Assembly (NCBI GenBank): GCA_036346355.1
Contig: CM070590.1
Coordinates: forward strand, 40,457,749-40,521,748
Direction: 5' to 3'
Length of the DNA stretch: 64,000 nt
Source: Rhipidocladum racemiflorum
Taxonomy: Eukaryota; Streptophyta; Magnoliopsida; Poales; Poaceae
Part shown: positions 21,942 to 34,904 of the stretch, in pieces
Layout of the letters: each line of letters begins with the position of its first letter
Position numbering within the stretch: the first letter of the stretch is position 1
Notes under the pieces: generated by a model
What the model was told of the DNA's origin: nothing
The model's input: only the letters and a program-made list of their open reading frames with translations
Databases searched by the model: none
Translations under genes and position numbers: made by a program

Positions 21942-23940
21942 TGTGATGCCACTGAGAGCGATCCTAGTTCTTTTCCGTCGTGGTTGTTTCGAAAAGAGAG
22001 AAGTTTGGTCGGGAATTGATTAACTAAAGTTCATGCGACGTTTTAATATTTTTTTTGGAGCGTCGGGCTAGAATCAGTGGGCCGAGGACAACCTGGGCCG
22101 AGGCCGGGATTTCCCTCCCCACCTCTCCCTCCCCCTTCCCCTAAGTGGGCCGGCCCACTAGCCAAGGGGGGCGCCACCCCTTTTCCCCCTAACCCTAGGC
22201 GCCTCCTCCCTCTCCCTCCCCTAGCAGCCACCTCTCCCTCCCCTTCCTTCCCCTACGTGGTGGCTCAAGATCCGCCGCGAATCGCGAAGGAGAAGGCGAG
22301 GAGCGACTCCGTGGAGGCGTGGAGGACGAGCAGATCGCCGATTCGGGGTTCATCGCGTGTTCTTCGTGGGTTCGCAAGGGAGAACAGTAGGTAAAATTCC
22401 CAAACTTTTACCTCTATTTTACCTAGGGATTAGGAGTGTATTAGATCTGGTGGTGAGGGTTTTGGATGGATCTTGTTGGGGGAGAAGGGTAGATGTTCAC
22501 GTGGTGCTGTTTCTGGAAGGGGGGATTGTGCAGCGCGGATTGTTTCGCATTTTACGTGGCATAGATGATTTTTTCTGCCAAAACCTATAACTAGAAAGTT
22601 GTATATAACGTCGAGACCTAGCTTCTGTAATTTGTCAGAATTTTTGCGGAAGTGTTCTGAGAGTTATCGCTGTTGCAAACCGACGAACAGAATCTGGGAA
22701 CAGATTTCATCCACTGTGTTGGACGACTGTTTAGGCATATTTAACAGAGGAATTAGAATTTATGATCTTCTGGAAAGTTGTAGATATCGTCAATATCTAG
22801 CTCCTGCAATTTTTTCATATTTTTATGTTCTGTAGAAAAAAAGATACGAAAAAGAGAATGGGGGTTGCTGCTGTTCGATCCGGACAGATCGGGGTTTCGG
22901 TGTTGGAAAAGGGGAACGGGTTGTAGGAATTGCGTGTTTGAGTTGTGTGATCAATTGTGGTGTTATTGCATACTGAAAATATGCTTGTACAGGTGGTGCC
23001 CCTTCTGGACGCAACTAGATCCGTCGTCTCACGCCGGTAAAGGCAAGTGGAAGTAGTGTTATGGTTGAACTATACATCGTTGTTTGCATTGCCTTCGTTA
23101 TATTTCCCGATGACATTAATCATACATCGTTTGATCATTTGCTAGGAAGATTGCAATAATTAGATTAGCAATGTGATGATGTGCTTTGGCTTTGAACCAT
23201 GAGTAAAGAGAAGAATGATGTTGCCTATTGGTTGAACTGTCTAAATAGTTCATCTCAATGTTATTTGTTTTTCTATCCATGTTATATGATGGCATGCAAA
23301 TATGTGGACTCAATGTGGAAAATTATGAATGAATTCATGCATGAAGCATTAACTGCATAATCATGCATTGGAAGTTTGTCGACGCCAGCGTGCGCGACCG
23401 TACCGGTACAACACCGTGTGTTCCTGAGAAAGGGCACGGTGAAGAGGATCATGGCATAAGCATATGCACAAGCATGAGCATTTTACTGAAGTTGTGGTAG
23501 TCGATGTTGTGGTGTTGAATGTAAAGCATGTGGTGTGTTAAATTCTTGATGGATGTGATTATGTGTTAATTGTTCCGCTTGCTGAGATTACCCAATTTCA
23601 TTGCTTGTGTTTTGTTGTTTTCAGGTAGCGTGCAAGAGACATAAGCATGAGGGGTGGGCTAGCAACACAATAAACCTTCGAATGTCTTCACAACTCCCAT
23701 GAACTAGTGTTTATTTAATACATTAGCTTGCTGAATTTTATTTACACTTAGACTATTTGTTGTTATGACTAAACTTATTCTTGCATATGGTTGGTTTAGA
23801 CTTGTTGTCGCTAGTATTGTTGAATTGCTTATATTCCTGTTTGAATTGCTTATCATGAAATGCTTCCGTAATGTCCTGTTTTTAGGGGAGATGCTGTCGA
23901 AATTTTCTTGTTCTATAGTTTAGTTTTAAGGGGTGTTACA
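21942..23940 (+). repeat. First LTR of the gypsy array
   Basis: A 1999-bp LTR starting TGTGATGCC and ending GGGGTGTTACA. It has a C-rich tract at 22110-22260. Small open frames such as 22357-22590 recur identically placed in the second LTR (29433-29666) and are not genes. Confidence 0.9.
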
Positions 23941-23942
23941 GT

Positions 23943-23954
23943 TGGTATCAGAGC
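23943..23954 (+). other. Primer-binding site, first copy, initiator-Met type
   Basis: TGGTATCAGAGC lies two bases after the LTR. The leader to the gag ATG is about 300 bp, without a gene. Confidence 0.88.
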
Positions 23955-24258
23955 GGGCTTTAGGTCCTTGGTGTATGAATTTAGGAGAGATATTCTAACA
24001 TGAACTAAAACTTTCTTTGTGTGAAATTAGTAACATTGCTTAGGTATAACTCTTAAAATTTCCATAGGATAATAAACTTTTAATCTTGAATAGGATTGTT
24101 AATCAACTTTAAAATTGACACACTTGCACTATTAGGATGGGATGGGCTGCATTGCATGGCATGCGTATGTTCGACTATATTTATTGTTTGATTGTGGGTG
24201 ATTTTGTTATGCTTTTGTTGTTGTTGTGATTGTTTGCTTGCGGCTTGTTGGGTGCAGT

Positions 24259-25340
24259 ATGCCACCAAAGACGCGTGCGGTAGGACGTTCGGGGGGCCTC
24301 GCTCCCGAGCCGTCGGAGGCATTGAACCTACCCAGCCGAGGGCGGGTTTCGGCAGAGATAGTGGCCGCCATGAGGGCGTCTGAGGAGGAGTTGTGGTGCC
24401 GAGGAGGCGCCTGAGGCCGCCCTGTGGCGCGGTGGCGCTGTCTTGGCCGCGAAGCGCGGCAAGTGGCATCAAGCCGAGGGAGTGGGTTGGACTGGTGGAT
24501 AGCTTTGATGGGGTGGGCAATCCGATCCAGCGGCGGATTGGTTGTCCTATGTGGAGATGCAGCTGGACGCTTTTGAGGTGGCGGCGCAGCGTGGCGCAGC
24601 TCTTGAAGGGGGAAGCCCAGATCTGGTGGAGGGGTGCGCTGACCTCGAGGGGCGCGCCGGGTGACTCCTCTTGGGAGGAGTTTGTCCGGCAATTTGAGAG
24701 GAGGTTCTACCCCGCCACCTTCCTCGACAAGATGCAAATTGACTTGGGACAGTATGCCCAAGACAAGAAGACTGTGGCGGAGTACGAGGTTGGCTTCAAC
24801 CAGATCGTACGTTTTGTGCCCCATGTGGCACGTGACGAGGTGGAGAAGGCAAGGCGGTTCCGGCAGGGACTCCGTCCTGCCATTCGCCATATCTTTGGCG
24901 CTTTCCCGTTGTCGATTTCCGGACAATGGTGGAGCAAGCTCTGGGTGTAGAGCTGCGGCTGAACTACACCGAAGAGCATCGCAAACCTGCCACGGGAGAG
25001 CGAGGTTAAGGGCCCTCCAGAGAAGAAGGGCCAATCCTCCGGTACTTGGAATAAGAAGGGAAGAATTTTCGTCACCACCCTATGGTGGCCGTCCTACTCA
25101 AAGAAAGACACCTCGTGGGGAGGTGCACCCCGATCGCAGTGCCATAGTCACTCCTGGCATGGGGATGGTATGTTTCGTTGTGGCGATTCCCATCGCCGCG
25201 GCCGAGTGCTCGTGGAAGGGAAGGTGCACCATCTGTGGTCGGGAGGATCACAAGGATGTGGTGTGTCAGAAGAACCCCAACGGCAAGCTGCGTTGGGAGC
25301 CGGTGACATCCTCTCCAGGTGGACAGCGACAGGGGCGTGA
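24259..25340 (+). pseudogene. Chromovirus gag, first array copy, frameshifted
   Basis: The ATG at 24259 opens a basic N-terminus (MPPKTRAVGR) that stops near 24412. The gag domain continues in other frames: a WW-containing stretch near 24620, then FVRQFERRFYP near 24685 and an Asp/Glu/Arg-rich helix region to 24920. Zinc knuckles CFxCGDSHRRGQC-like and CTICGREDHKDVVC are recognisable at 25165-25270 in a third frame. Gag is the particle protein. Comparison with the second copy (43323-43762 and 52190-52780) shows small indels, many at CAG/CTG-rich places such as 24398-24480. Non-functional as read. Confidence 0.75.
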
Positions 25341-28300
25341 TGCATATGTTGCCATCGGCTCCTACTCTGCAGCACCTCCGGCGCCTACTCCGACTCCCTC
25401 GTTCTACCCGGCGCCACTCTCATGGACTTCTTGGATGCCCAGCTTCCACCGCCACCTTCCTCAGGGACTTTCTTTGTGGGTCCCTGGCCGACATATCCAG
25501 ATGCGAGGTGCACCATCTCGATCTACCCGGGAGTCCACGCTTTGCCCTCTTCGGGGATGCGGATCGTGGCAATGTGGTGGCAGTACTATTTACATTAATG
25601 CGTGGTTGCTAGTGTGTTGTTCAACTCACGCTAGCTACTCGTTTGTCTCTCGTGGATTTTGTTGTTCGGGCTGGTCTGTCTGCGTGCAGAGTTTGGGTGA
25701 TGCCGTGGTGGTTAGTGCACCGCAAGGCTTGATTTCTAGTTCGAGAGTGCATCAGTGTCGCTACTTTACGTTAGGCGATGAGGAGTTCATGGCGAATCTG
25801 GTGGTGATTTCCTTGGAGCCATTTGATGTTATCCTTGGCATGGATCGGCTATCCCAGCACCAAAGCGGTGATTGATCGCGCTTGGAGGACGATCACCTTG
25901 CATGCTCCGTCTGGGCAAGAAATAACTTTCGAGGAGTGCTATGCGGTACTCCTCTCCTTTTGTGTAAGCTGTTCCCAAACTCCCGGATGTTGAAATCAGG
26001 GGTCCTGCAGTCCATGGTTGAGGATCGAGAGGAGGAGAAGAGTTTGGAGGGCATTGCTGTAGTTTGCCGATATCGGATGTGTTTCCCGGTGAGCTTCCGG
26101 ATTGCCTCGGAGCGGGAGACTATCTTCGCATTGATCTTGTTCCTGGTACGAGGCCGATTTATAAAACCTCAGACTGGATGGCTCCGATAGAGCAAGTTGA
26201 GTTGAAGAGGCAATTGGGCGAACTCCTAGCTAAGGGGTTTATTAGAGTGAGCTCATCTCCTTGGGCGGCTCCGGTCTTGTTTGTGGGGAAGAAAGATGGC
26301 ACCAAGCGGCTATGTGTGGACTACCGGGCGCTTAATCAAGTTACCATTAAGAACAAGTATCCATTGCCTCGCATTGATGACCTTTTGATCAATTGAGGGT
26401 GCCAAAGTATTCTCCAAGATCGATTTGCAATCTGGGTATCATCAGTTGCGGATTAAGGAGGAGGATATTGAAAAGACGGCTTTCAACACGAGGTATGGGC
26501 ATTTTGAGTTTGTAGTCATGTCTTTTGGACTAACGAATGCTCCTGCCGTCTTTATGGAAGCCATGAACAGGATGCTCCATGAATATCTTGATGTCTTTAT
26601 TGTCATCTTCATTGACGACATTCTTGTCTACTCGAAGTCCGAGGAGGAGCACGCCGTGCATCTCGGTCTAGTTTTGGAGGCTCTTCGTAGAAATCAATTC
26701 TATGCCAAACTCAAGAAGTGCGCCTTCTGGTTGTCGGAGGTGAGTTTTCTTGGGCATGTCATCAAACAAAGTGGTATCACAGTTGACCCAAAGAATGTTC
26801 TTCTTTGTGGTTGGATGGCGAAGACCGTCTAGTGTGACGGAAATTAGGAGTTTTCTTGGGTTGGCGAGTTATTACCGGCGCCGTGCATAATTTCTCTATC
26901 TTAGCTAAGCCGATGACAAGGCTCACTCGAAAGGGGTTCCTTTCATCCAGACAGAGGAGTGTGAGACTAGTTTCCAGACGCTAAAGAACAAACTGGTCAA
27001 TGCACCTATTCTATCTTTACCGTGAGTGGCAAGCGATATACGGTGTATGCAGATGCCTCGAGGATTGGTTTGGGTTGTGTGCTCATGCAAGAAGGCTGTG
27101 TCATTGCTTATGCTTCAAGGCAGTGAAGACTCATGAGCGTAATTATCCCACCCATGATCTCGAGTTAGCCGTGGTTTTTGCCTTGAAATTGTGGAGGCAC
27201 TATCTTTATGGGGAATCTTGTGATATTTTCACCGATCACAAGAGCCTCAAATATATATTCACCCAAATGAGAGCTGAACCTGCGGGCCAGAGATGGTTGG
27301 AATTGATAAAGGACTTTGATGTGTCGATCCAAAGTATCATCCCGGCAAGGCTAATGTCGTGGCGGATGCCTTGAGTAGAACGGGTGTCCCCAAGACCGCT
27401 ATGCCCTTGGTTGTGGAGTTGGAAAGAGGACAGGTCACTTCTTTGTTTCTTTGGGGTTGCGCAAGAGGAGACTCGGATGATCATTCAATCTTGCATACCC
27501 GAGCGGTTGTATGAGGCTCAGCTGCAGGATCTTTGCTTCAGGAGGTTCGGCGGAGGATTTCAGAGGGGAAACATCGGGATTTCAGCATAGATGAGCATGG
27601 TTCCATCCGGTTTAGAGGCCGTCTTTGTGTGCCTCAGAAATCGGATGTGAAGATGGACATTCTAAGGGAAGCCCATAGGACTCCGTATTCCGTTCACCCT
27701 GGCGAGACCAAGATGTATCGGGATCTGAAACAGAGTTTACGGTGGAAGAGGATGAAGGTGGATATCGCCAAGTATGTGGCTTCTTGTGGAGTGTGCCAAC
27801 AGTAAAAGCTGAGCATAAGAGGCCTGCCGGTCATTCTGACCATTGGAAATTCCGGAATGGAAGTGGGAGCACATCACTATGGACTTTGTGATTGGGTTAC
27901 CTCGCTCGCCGCGAGGTAGAGATGCCATTTGGGTGGTGGTGGATAGACTCACTAAGTCCGCACATTTCATTCCAATGAAGACGACCAATTCGGCACCAGA
28001 TCTAGTTCCCTTATACATGAAGGAAGTGCTTAGGCTCCATGGCGTGCCTAAATCGATTGTCTCCGATCGTGACACTAGATTTGTGTCCCTGTTTTGGCAG
28101 AGTTTGCATAGTGCTCTGGGAACAAAACTCTCTCTCAAAGACATCTTTTCATCACCAGACAGATGGCCAGTCTGAGCGGACCATCCAGACTCTAGAGGAC
28201 ATGCTTCGAGCGTGTGTTCTTTCTTGGAAAGGAAGTTGGGAGGATCACTTGGCCTTGGTAGAGTTTGCTTATAATAACAGTTACCAGGCTAGCATTCGAA

Positions 28301-28905
28301 TGGCCCCATTCGAGGCGCTTTATGGGCGAAAGTGTGTCTCCCCACTTTGCTGGGATGCAGTTGGTGGAAATTCTTTGCGTGGTCGGATTGGGTTCAGGGG
28401 ACCTTTGAGAAAGTGCAGAGATACGGCAGAATCTCTGGCCAGAGCAGCCGTCGAAGAGTTATGCCGATAACAGGAGGCGGGATTTGGAATTTTCAGTGGG
28501 TGATCAAGTCCTTCTCAAGGTATCTCCAACAAAGGGTGTCGTCTGCTGCACCACCGGCAAGCTTAGCCCGAGGTACATTGGTCCGTTCGGTGGTGGCACG
28601 GTGGGGCGGTTTGGCCTACCGTCTGAGTTGCTTGACTCTTTGAGGGGAGTACATTATGTCTTCCATGTCTCTATGTTGCGGAAGTATCTTCATGACCCGA
28701 GCACAAGATTGACTCGGAGCCGATTCTGATTGAGCAAGACTCGACGTTGGAGTGTCGTCCCACTTCGTATACTAGACTCCTGGAGCGGGTCATGAGGAGG
28801 AGAACCATCAGGTATGTGAAAGTTACGTGGACAAATCGATCACGAGCGGGAGGCAACTTGGGAACTGGAGGACCAGATACGGAAGAAGTATCTCGCGCTT
28901 TTTGA
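25341..28905 (+). pseudogene. Chromovirus pol, first array copy: protease, RT, RNase H, integrase, chromodomain-like tail
   Basis: The protease tail (FDVILGMDRLSQH) is near 25825-25865. RT begins about 26170, with RVSSSPWAAPVLF near 26245, MSFGLTNAPAVF near 26518 and the catalytic FIDDILVYS near 26610. RNase H is at 27040-27370 with ECSL-like EERNYPTHDLEL context. The integrase zinc site (VHPGE ... CGVCQQ) is at 27700-27805; the core has MDFVIG (27880), SDRDTRF (28065) and the conserved Glu in QSERTIQTLED (28170). A GPF-type module and a chromodomain-like end lie at 28560-28900. RT before integrase is gypsy order. Frameshifts near 26395, 26830, 27380, 27805, 28145 and 28470 break the frame. 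The chromodomain-like tail suggests chromatin-targeted integration. Confidence 0.82.
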
Positions 28906-29014
28906 GAATATCAAGGTAAAATGTTGTTTACTTTTTTGCCTTTTTTTTTTTTTCTTTTAGCGCCCGTAGCTAAAAGGAGTAGATTCGGGGCGAATCCTTT
29001 TAAGGAGGGGAGAA
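28906..29014 (+). other. 3' untranslated end and polypurine tract of the first copy
   Basis: It holds a T-rich run at 28932-28955 and then AAGGAGGGGAGAA at 29002-29014 directly before the next LTR, the plus-strand primer tract. Confidence 0.8.
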
Positions 29015-31012
29015 TGTGATGCCCTAGGTGCGAGAGCGATCCTAGTTCTTTTCCGTCGTGGTTGTTTGAAAAGAGAGAAGTTTGGACGGGAATTGATTAA
29101 CTAAAGTTCATGCGACGTTTTAATATTTGTTTTTGGAGCGTCGGGCTAGAATCAGTGGGCCGAGGACAACCTGGGCCGAGGCCGGGATTTTCCTCCCCAC
29201 CTCGCCCACCCCTTCCCTTCGTGGGCCGGCCCACTAGCCAAGGGGGGCGCCACCCCTTTTCCCCCTAACCCTAGGCGCCTCCTCCCTCTCCCTCCCCTAG
29301 TAGCCACCTCTCCCTCCCCTTCCTTCCCCTACGTGGTGGCTAAAGATCCGCCGCGAATCGCGAAGGAGAAGGCGAGGAGCGACTCCGTGGAGGCGTGGAG
29401 GACGAGCAGATCGCCGATTCGGGGTTCATCGCGTGTTCTTCGTGGGTTCGCAAGGGAGAACAGTAGGTAAAATTCCCAAACTTTTACCTCTATTTTACCT
29501 AGGGATTAGGAGTCTATTAGATCTGGTGGTGAGGGTTTTGGATGGATCTTGTTGGGGGAGAAGGGTAGATGTTCACGTGGTGCTGTTTCTGGAAGGGGGG
29601 ATTGTGCAGCGCGGATTGTTTCGCATTTTACGTGGCATAGATGATTTTTCCTGCCAAAACCTATAACTAGAAAGTTGTATATAACGTCGAGACCTAGCTT
29701 CTGTAATTTTTTAGAATTTTTTCGGAAGTGTTCTGAGAGTTATCGCTGTTGCAAACCGACGAACAGAATCTGGGAACAGATTTCATCCACTGTGTTGGAC
29801 GACTGTTTAGGCATATTTAACAGAGGAATTAGAATTTATGATCTTCTGGAAAGTTGTAGATCTCGTCAATATCTAGCTCCTTCAATTTTTTCATATTTTT
29901 ATGTTCTGTAGAAAAAAAGATACGAAAAAGAGAATGGGGGTTGCTGCTGTTCGATCCGGACAGATCGGGGTTTCGGTGTTGGAAAAGGGGAACGGGTTGT
30001 AGGAATTGCGTGTTTGAGTTGTGTGATCAATTGTGGTGTTATTGCATACTGAAAATATGCTTGTACAGGTGGTGCCCCTTCTGGACGCAACTAGATCCGT
30101 CGTCTACGTCGGTAAAGGCAAGTGGAAGTAGTGTTATGGTTGAACTATACATCGTTGTTTGCATTGCCGTCGTTATATTTCCCGATGACATTAATCATAC
30201 ATGGTTTGATCATTTGCTAGGAAGATTGCAATAATTAGATTAGCAATGTGATGATGTGCTTTGGCTTTGAACCATGAGTAAAGAGAAGAATGATGTTGCC
30301 TATTGGTTGAACTGTCTAAATAGTTCATCTCAATGTTATTTGTTTTTCTATCCATGTTATATGATGGCATGCAAATATGTGGACTCAATGTGGAAAATTA
30401 TGAATGAATTCATGCATGAAGCATTAATCGCATAATCATGCATTGGAAGTTTGTCGACGCCAACAGGCGCGATCAGACGGTACAACACCGTGTGTTCTGA
30501 GAAAGGGCACGGTGAAGAGGATCATGGCATAAGCATATGCACAAGCATGAGCATTTTACTGAGGTTGTGGTAGTCGATGTTGTGGTGTTGAATGTAAAGC
30601 ATGTGGTGTGTTAAATTCTTGATGGATGTGATTATGTGTTAATTGTTCCGCTTGCTGAGATTACCCAATTTCACTGCTTGTGTTTTGTTGTTTTCATTTA
30701 GCGTGAAATAGACATAAGCATGATGGTTGGGCTAGCAACACAATAAACATTCGAATGTCTTCACAACTCACATGAACTAGTGTTTATTTAATACATTAGC
30801 TTGCTGAATTTTATTTACACTTAGACTATTTGTTGTTATGACTAAACTTATTCTTGCATATGGTTGGTTTAGACTTGTTGTCGCTAGTATTGTTGAATTG
30901 CTTATATTCCTGTTTGAATTGCTTATCATGAAATGCTTCCGTAATGTCCTGTTTTTAGGGAGATCTTGTCGAAATTTTCTTGTTCTATAGTTTAGTTTTA
31001 AGGGGTGTTACT
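29015..31012 (+). repeat. Second (central) LTR of the gypsy array
   Basis: A full-length partner of 21942-23940, from TGTGATGCCC to GGGGTGTTAC. Its end differs (TTACTGATTGG here, TTACAGTTGG at the first copy). It serves both as 3' LTR of the first unit and 5' LTR of the second, since a PBS follows. Confidence 0.9.
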
Positions 31013-31414
31013 GATTGGTATCAGAGCGGGCTTTAGGTCCTTGGTGTATGAATTTAGGAGAGATATTCTAACATGAACTAAAACTTTCTTTGTGTGAAAT
31101 TAGTAACATTGCTTAGGTATAACTCTTAAAATTGCCATAGGATAATAAACTTTTAATACTGAATAGGATTGTTAATCAACTTTAAAATTGACACACTTGC
31201 ACTATTAGGATGGGATGGGCTGCATTGCATGGCATGCGTATGTTCGACTATATTTATTGTTTGATTGTGGGTGATTTTGTTATGCTTTTGTTGTTGTTGT
31301 GATTGTTTGCTTGCGGCTTGTTGGGTGCAGTATGCCACCAAAGACGTGTGCGGTAGGCCGTTCGGGGGGCCTCGCTCCCGAGCCGTCGGAGGCAGCTGAA
31401 CCTACCCAGGCTGA
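31013..31414 (+). pseudogene. Second array copy: PBS, leader and gag start, cut by the minus-strand gypsy
   Basis: The PBS TGGTATCAGAGC is at 31016-31027 and the gag ATG at 31332. The text repeats 23941-24335 with few changes. After about 27 codons the sequence is interrupted at 31415 by the inserted element and resumes at 43323. Confidence 0.88.
31410..31414. repeat. Imperfect target-site duplication GCTGA, left copy (minus-strand gypsy)
   Basis: GCTGA precedes 31415; GTGAG follows 43322, as if one C were lost from GCTGAG. The uninterrupted first copy has CCGAG here (24338-24342). Confidence 0.6.
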
Positions 31415-34400
31415 TGTCCGGACCCCGAATTTGCAAATCCGGACCCTCTGTGTATTCAGCACTAGTCCAGGAACGCGCTAGTGCACACAGTCTTAACATC
31501 GGTAAATATCACAATCATACCAAACGATACCAATAAAGTACTTTATTTAAATAACCAAACTGGTTACTTGACCTTATGGCCAAGTCACAAATGTACGCCT
31601 CGCAGGACGATACTTATTAAAAAGAGAAATAATAGCAGCGGAAAATCAAATAACTTCGTGGCGCCATCCAGTATACCACAGGCAACTGACTGGGCTCGCA
31701 TCCCTAAGTAGACGGATCCTCCTGAAGTTCCTCCTCCACAGCTGGCGTAGTCTCCTCTTCAACTGATGTTGTGTGGAGGCAAGGGTGAGTACTTGGTACT
31801 CAGCAAGTCATGCACAGAATGCAAGCTAATATACTATATGCATGGCTTGGTACAAAGGAATAGCTCAAGGTATATTTGCGATGCTTGACATTTGACAAGT
31901 AATATAAGTAGATTCGAAAGCAGTAGAAATAAGTAAAGCGTAAATAACTTTTCCAGAAGTTTAGTAAACATTTTCCCCATCCTAAACCACATTTCTATCA
32001 TCTTTATTCTTAAACCAATCCAACCTTTCAAATCCAGGTTATTTTCAGAAAAGTCTAACCCTTGACTGTAATTCAGAGAGCATTGTCGAGCATCAGTGGA
32101 CTCGGCTATTTAAATAGATTCTACACTCTGCAGAGGTTATGCACTTTACCCACAAGATACAGTCAAACACCACAAAGGCGAGTTCCCGTAACAAAGCCTT
32201 TCGGAAGCCTCAAACAACACAGGTGGTCCTCTCCGGTTCGTGCTCTACACCATCCCTTCCCTTAGCCAAGGCGAAGTATGGGACCAACACACCGTTAGAT
32301 GGGTATCTGGCCACAGCCACGATCGCTCCCTCTGCACAATCACACAAGCGGTGTAATTGACACCCTGAGGCTCCACAAGTGAGTCCTTAGCGACTTAGTC
32401 AACTAGGGCCGTCCCATTCCAGCCATGTGGTTGCAAGTATGACCAGTTCAAAGGCTTGCAAGGTTAAGTCCTTAGAGTGACCAGGGCAAGACTACGAAGA
32501 ACCAAATCAACATTCCCAATGCCACAACTGGCCCACCTGATTACTCTTGCCACATGCCCTGGCCGAAAATCGCTTATCAAACCCCGCTTGATTACCATGC
32601 ACCACGTGCCATCAACATCACATGATACCTTTCCAAAACAGGTTCAATATATCATTAAGTCAATATTAACATTTGATTGTCCAAAATCATGTCATGAGCA
32701 CGTAAGCTTGAGTCTAAGCAATGTACTACAACGGTCTAAACCCATGTTGGCGATTTAATAATGTCCAACTAGTAATCCACAACTAGGGTGACAAGGATCA
32801 TGGCACATACTTAAGTAATCAAGGTGTCATACAAACAAATTGGTATTTATCTAACCCCCATGTTTAAACAAAGTATTTTTCTAATTGAACTAGCATGCAA
32901 TAGTTTAAAATCAAAATAGATTTCGAAATAGGATCAACATGGTCAAAGCACAACTTGCCTTCAAAAAGTACTTGCTCTTGGTCTTGATTTGGATACTTAG
33001 TCAATACTTCTCCTTCGAATCCTTACGGCACTTCAACTAATACTCGTAAAGCGTGCAAATAGCAAATACACAAATAAACACTAAGCAAAAACATCCCAAA
33101 TCTCCAAATAAAATCCATAAACAGAAAGAACATAATTTTCTGGATTTTTAGAAACTGGAATCGTCAAATTTGGAGTTAAGACGCAAAAGTTATGATTATT
33201 TAAAGTTTAAATAATCAATTAAATAATTTTACAGAGAAAAACTTTAGTCCAAAAATTAAATAAAATTCATATTTAGGTAGATCTTAATTTTATACAAATT
33301 TAGAAATTTGAATCACTCAAATCGGAGTTGAAACGCAAAAGTTATAAGCGTTTGAAGTTTGAATCTAAATTTGAAATCATTATTTCAAATTAATAAATCA
33401 TTTTCTTTTTCGGAAATTAATTATTGCGTCAGCATGGACACGTGTCAGCTCCTGATTGGCTGGCTGACGTCAGCCGGCTCATGGGCTCAGCTCACGGCGC
33501 GGTTCGGTCCACGGTGGACCCGGTCCACGGCTCCACGTGAGGCAAGCGGTGGGACCCACTGTCGGTCGCGAGGTCTCACGCAAACGCGGCCGACGTGTGG
33601 GCCCTCTCGACATCGCGGGGCCCGCGTGTCGAGACACGCAGCGCTCACCGCAGCGTCTGGCGCTGACCGCGTCGGTCCATCTCCCCGACACGTGGCGCAA
33701 TCGCAGCCGTTGGTTTGAACATCGACGGCGCGGATTAGATCCAGGGTTTAACACGTTGAAACCACTCGTTGATCATGGGCCGTTCGATTTAGATCGGACG
33801 GTCCAGATCTAATCCTAAAATAGTACTGCTACGGCACGTGGCGATTGTGAACCGTTGGATCTTAATCCAACGGTCCAGATCCAATCGGGTTGGGGACACG
33901 TGAACTCACCTCAACCGTCCGATCTGGATCGGCGGTTCCGGTTCACCAGCTCGCGAAGTCGGCGATGGCGCGGGCGAGGCTTGGGCACCGGAGACGAGAA
34001 CGATGGCGAGCCCGGCGGGCGTTCGGGGTTGCTCGGCGAGATGAATCCTTCCTTCGTGCGCGTCTCCTCACGGTGGTTCCGGATCCGGGCTCCTTCGGCG
34101 GAAGACGACGGACGGCGGCGAATCGGCGTTCAACGGCTGCGCCGCAGGGCTCCAACTCCGGCGAGCACGTGCGGGCAAACGGCAACGGCTTTCAGGCGAG
34201 ATGGCTCGGGGAACGGGTGCGCAAAGATGAGGGCAACCTCGGGGCGTCTCACGCTTTAAATAGCCTCGGCGTTCGTGCGAGGCGGAAACCTAGTTCTACA
34301 CGGCGGCGGCGCGCGGCGAGTCGGCTCGGACTCGGCGGAGACGATGACGCTCAGCCGTCCCACGTGGCACGATCAGCGGCCACGATCGCGCGGCGCGATC

Positions 34401-34876
34401 GGATCCGGGCGGATACGGCTCGAACCGCAGACAGGCGGATCTCACCGTTGGATCTTGATCCAACGGTTGGGATTGATTAGGGTTTTGAGCTGGTTTGATC
34501 GAGTCAATCGCGGCGGGTCGGACTCGAACTTCGAGTCGACTCGGGCTCGATCGGATGAACGATGCTCGACTCGGTTTGGATTTCCAGCGATTTAATATTT
34601 AAAATAATTCGATAATTCATTTAATTCATTAAAAATAGCAAACGACTCAGAAAAATTCCAGAAAAATTCTGGAAAATATTTTGGATCATTTTGGACTCAA
34701 ATAAAATATTTCCAACAAAATTTTATTTGCAAAATTAAATTCTTTAATTATTTCAAAATGGAATAAATTCAAATAAATTCCAAATAAATCCAAATAAATT
34801 CCAGAAAATTCCAAAAATTCACCAAAGTGCCAAATCACACATGAATTTAAGAAAAGCAAAATTTTGGGGTGTTACA
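31415..34876 (-). repeat. 3' LTR (left) of the minus-strand gypsy
   Basis: On the plus strand it runs TGTCCGGACCCCG ... GGGGTGTTACA. It includes a GC-rich block at 33470-34560 and an AT-rich block at 34580-34860. Short frames inside are not genes. Confidence 0.9.
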
Positions 34877-34893
34877 AACCTCCCCCCCTTAAT
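34877..34893 (-). other. Polypurine tract of the minus-strand gypsy
   Basis: On the minus strand it reads ATTAAGGGGGGGAGGTT, directly before the 3' LTR. Confidence 0.85.
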
Positions 34894-34904
34894 AGAATCT
34901 CGTC

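Noticed and set aside
22357..22590. 77-residue open frame, present again at 29433-29666
   Set aside because: Both lie at the same place inside the two LTR copies of the gypsy array. No recognisable domain, so it reflects LTR duplication and not a gene.
33359..34595. Arg/Pro-rich open frames up to 196 residues on the plus strand
   Set aside because: They are in the GC-rich part of the long LTR, recur with indels in the other LTR (42044-42980), and have no domain.
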